From positions 65,060 to 129,059 of the forward strand of contig CAZOZP010000001.1 in assembly GCA_964584325.1 (NCBI GenBank): a stretch of 64,000 nucleotides of DNA, given 5' to 3'. Both the position numbers and the translations under genes were made by a program. Source of the DNA: CAZOZP01 sp964584325 (GTDB taxonomy: Bacteria > Bacteroidota > Ignavibacteria > Ignavibacteriales > Melioribacteraceae). Every line of letters begins with the position of its first letter. Position 1 is the first letter of the stretch. The notes under the pieces are model-generated. The model was not told the origin of the DNA and searched no databases. It was given only the letters and a program-made list of their open reading frames with translations. This document shows positions 62,028 to 64,000 of the stretch, one piece after another.

Positions 62028-63674
62028 TTAAAACTTTATTTTTACTGCCGTTGTCGCGGCAAGGGATTTGGAATTACCTGTTTCCGATATCATACTGTTA
62101 TAATTTATAAGAATATTAAGTTTATAATCTTTTACAGGTTCAAGATTTATGTAAAACACTGCTGATTTTGTTGTTTCTTTGATACCATCAAGAAAATTAA
62201 TTTTATCTCCGTCTTTCTCTCTGTGTCCGAAATCTGCACTACCCCCGTAGTTAATGTCAAATGCAACATCATTTTTCCCGCGGATACTGTAAAATAGATC
62301 AACTCCAATGCTGGTGCGATAATTAATCATATATTCAATGTTCAGGAAAAGGTTGCTGCTGTTAGGATTTAGCGGGTCGGCTAATCCACCTCCGAGATGC
62401 GTGTAACTGTTTGAGTTGATCTTATGCGTATAGACATAAGGTTCAATTCTTATATATTGGAACTTTACGTCAACAGGCAACTCCGGATAAAGAAGATTGG
62501 CATGTGCTCCAATATTAAGTAATGTTTTATTACCGTACCATCCTGATCCTATTTTATCAAAGTGAATATCATCAATTAGAAATTCTCCGAATAAGGTTAA
62601 TCCTTCAATGCTTTGATTTCGAAAATCTATAAACATCATCGGATTTTCTCTATCACGGTTGTAATGCTCAATTGATTTGAAAAAAGAAAAAGGATTTAAA
62701 TAAGACAGATCCAGAGACCTGCCTGAATACATAACTGTTTCTCCGAATCCTAACTGCAAATGTTTGGAAAAATCAAATCCGAATCTGTGATACACAAAGT
62801 ATTTGTCGGATAGTGCATCAGTCAAACTGTCGGAAATAATTGCTTTGTGAAGCATTTTACCATGAATATAGGAAAATGAAAAGAATTTGTATTTATATCT
62901 GAATGAAGCCTGGTCAAATAAGGCTGTTTGACTGCCAATAATTGTGTTTAGTTTTCCGTATCCAATTTTCTGAGGAAACCGTCCTATCTTAAATTTTATA
63001 TTATCTGAATAGACGCTTAAATATCCTTCAGTGTCGTCAATGAAGTTATTTCCGTCTAAAATTGAGCTGTATTCATTGAATTTGTAATTGTATTTTAATC
63101 TTTTATCCATTGAAGCGGCATCTCGGGGCCCAAAACTCTTCCCATTATAAGCTTTTGCGAAAAAACCTATACTGCCGTCAATACTTCCCTTAATTTCAGC
63201 ACCAAAAAAGAAATTTTTCACTGATCTGAATTTAGGTTCATTGGTTGTGTTAAGCGCAGTAAGAGACATTTCAACACTTGCATTCGCAAAAAAGCTGTTC
63301 CCGTTGTTATCGGTGCTTTTATATAAATATCTCTTATTGTCCGAAAGCAAGTATTCCGTTAAATCGTTTTCTGATAAAGATTTATAAAAGCCGTCAGTAA
63401 GATTGATTTCATAATCAAATTCCTTTAGCAAATCTCTTAACAACTCCTTATCTGTGCGGTTCAGTTTATCATTTCGGGAATATAATAGTTTTAAGTGATT
63501 CGCAATCTCTGCCCGCGATTTAGGGTATTCAAAATCATTATATCCGGAAATAAAATTTAAAGTACTCATTCTTTCAAGAAAAGTGTAAGCAGGATGTCCT
63601 TCTTCAACATCTAAAGGCGACTGAGAATAAAGTGTACTTACAACTAATATTGCTGCTATAATGAGTTTTTTCAT
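62028..63674 (-). CDS. Outer-membrane beta-barrel protein, Wzi/capsule-assembly-like
   Basis: 548 residues. Signal peptide (KKLIIAAILVVSTLYSQS), then alternating hydrophobic beta strands and aromatic-terminated strands throughout, ending TTAVKIKF with a C-terminal Phe, as in outer-membrane barrels. The central LSYLNPFSFFKSIEHYNRDR is like the Wzi-type capsule-assembly family. An N-terminal helical region of about 80 residues precedes the barrel. The link to a capsule is inferred; its upstream neighbour is a glycosyltransferase, which fits surface glycan export. Its ATG overlaps the GT stop (ATGA). Confidence 0.65.
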   Translation of the reverse strand: MKKLIIAAILVVSTLYSQSPLDVEEGHPAYTFLERMSTLNFISGYNDFEYPKSRAEIANHLKLLYSRNDKLNRTDKELLRDLLKEFDYEINLTDGFYKSLSENDLTEYLLSDNKRYLYKSTDNNGNSFFANASVEMSLTALNTTNEPKFRSVKNFFFGAEIKGSIDGSIGFFAKAYNGKSFGPRDAASMDKRLKYNYKFNEYSSILDGNNFIDDTEGYLSVYSDNIKFKIGRFPQKIGYGKLNTIIGSQTALFDQASFRYKYKFFSFSYIHGKMLHKAIISDSLTDALSDKYFVYHRFGFDFSKHLQLGFGETVMYSGRSLDLSYLNPFSFFKSIEHYNRDRENPMMFIDFRNQSIEGLTLFGEFLIDDIHFDKIGSGWYGNKTLLNIGAHANLLYPELPVDVKFQYIRIEPYVYTHKINSNSYTHLGGGLADPLNPNSSNLFLNIEYMINYRTSIGVDLFYSIRGKNDVAFDINYGGSADFGHREKDGDKINFLDGIKETTKSAVFYINLEPVKDYKLNILINYNSMISETGNSKSLAATTAVKIKF

Positions 63675-64000
63675 CTAACCGGCTCCCATTCTTTTGATAA
63701 AGATTTGTTGGTAAACAAGACATAAACGGCGTTAAATAGCCATTTTATCAGTATGGTTAAATGACCGTATTTTCTGTAACGGCGTGGCGATTCATAAACA
63801 ACCAGTTCTCTGTCAAATTTGATTTCTCCTTTTTGTCTTATTCGTCTAAACAGGTCAAAGTCTTCCCCGGCATTTAATTTCTCATTATAGCCGCTGAATT
63901 CTTTGAATACTTTAGCAGGAATAATCTGACACTCGCCTCTGCCCATACCTATTTTCAGTTTATTCAAAAGAAAAAAATAATTATTGTACAACATAAGAAA
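63671..64000 (-). CDS. Glycosyltransferase family 2, 5' end cut by window edge
   Basis: The last 109 codons only; the frame stays open to the right edge. Visible are GRGECQIIPAKVF, GYNEKLNAGEDFDLFRRI (the G-x-D/E-D motif of GT2 enzymes) and ESPRRYRKYGH, then a hydrophobic segment and a basic tail. The start and donor-binding domain are outside the window. It probably adds a sugar to a cell-surface glycan; the neighbour encodes a barrel protein. Confidence 0.8.
   Translation of the reverse strand, partial: FLMLYNNYFFLLNKLKIGMGRGECQIIPAKVFKEFSGYNEKLNAGEDFDLFRRIRQKGEIKFDRELVVYESPRRYRKYGHLTILIKWLFNAVYVLFTNKSLSKEWEPVR

Noticed and set aside
1..64000. tRNA, rRNA, riboswitch, prophage or defence cluster
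   Set aside because: No cloverleaf, rRNA core sequence, known riboswitch fold, phage gene or defence family was recognised by reading; a covariance-model scan was not possible here.

Overview
The window is 64 kb of AT-rich, densely packed bacterial chromosome, almost entirely housekeeping. It most resembles the Ignavibacteria/Chlorobi side of the Bacteroidota-Chlorobiota group. Supporting signs are: an 11-gene Complex I cluster (nuoABCDHIJKLMN) without nuoEFG; a match to the Bacteroidetes promoter (TTTG, 19 bases, TAnnTTTG) upstream of an RRM gene; family-typical small proteins (Hc1-type histone-like protein, DUF2795, DUF2851, TIGR02757/DUF2400); and AT-rich codon use. Unlike classical Bacteroidetes, many genes carry clear Shine-Dalgarno sequences. 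The taxonomic call is inference. A run of 100 N at 20016-20115 marks a scaffold gap inside a tandem repeat.

Layout. 1-1.6 kb (minus): hisA, a cyclic-nucleotide-binding protein and a truncated UspA gene. 1.7-7.3 kb (plus): alpha/beta hydrolase, Hc1-like protein, CapA lipoprotein, MFS exporter, dihydrouridine synthase, PAP2-like membrane protein and apt, ended by a hairpin facing rsmI. 8-11.1 kb: a divergent lysine-catabolism pair (lysine 6-transaminase and aminoadipate-semialdehyde dehydrogenase). 11.2-14.9 kb (plus): CPBP protease, pdxJ, a SatD/DUF3307 pair and DUF2400. 14.9-19.7 kb (plus): a peptide-related group of OPT transporter, MFSD1-like transporter, PqqD-like protein and M29-like aminopeptidase. 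19.7-20.5 kb: noncoding, with a 21-bp minisatellite, the N gap and flanking imperfect direct repeats. 20.5-28.8 kb (plus): purN-purH, then the cell-shape operon mreBCD-mrdA-rodA, then pyrF. 28.9-37 kb: DUF2851, convergent bifunctional nuclease, clpS, ychF, pepD, an SGNH-TPR membrane protein and a lipoprotein. 36.9-47.8 kb (minus): nuoA-N with two extra small genes at its 3' end, one an IscA-fold protein with no cysteine. 48-48.3 kb: RRM protein with its own promoter and terminator. 48.4-64 kb (minus): ClC channel, RicT/PSP1, holB, DUF2795, M23 peptidase, hprK, hpf, xer recombinase, topA, DUF494, ybeY, MBL hydrolase, gamma carbonic anhydrase, S41 protease, an outer-membrane Wzi-like protein and a truncated glycosyltransferase.

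How the genes work together. Purine/pyrimidine synthesis and salvage (purN, purH, pyrF, apt), rod-shape wall synthesis, respiration (Complex I fed by a donor module not seen here), peptide uptake and breakdown (OPT, aminopeptidase, PepD, ClpS), lysine degradation and ribosome/RNA maintenance (rsmI, ybeY, hpf, dus) are all represented. No rRNA, tRNA, CRISPR array, prophage or intact transposase was recognised. The best leads are the cysteine-less IscA-like protein at the nuo tail, the stand-alone PqqD-like protein in the peptide operon, and the gapped minisatellite. I did not find a convincing wholly new defence or biosynthetic system.
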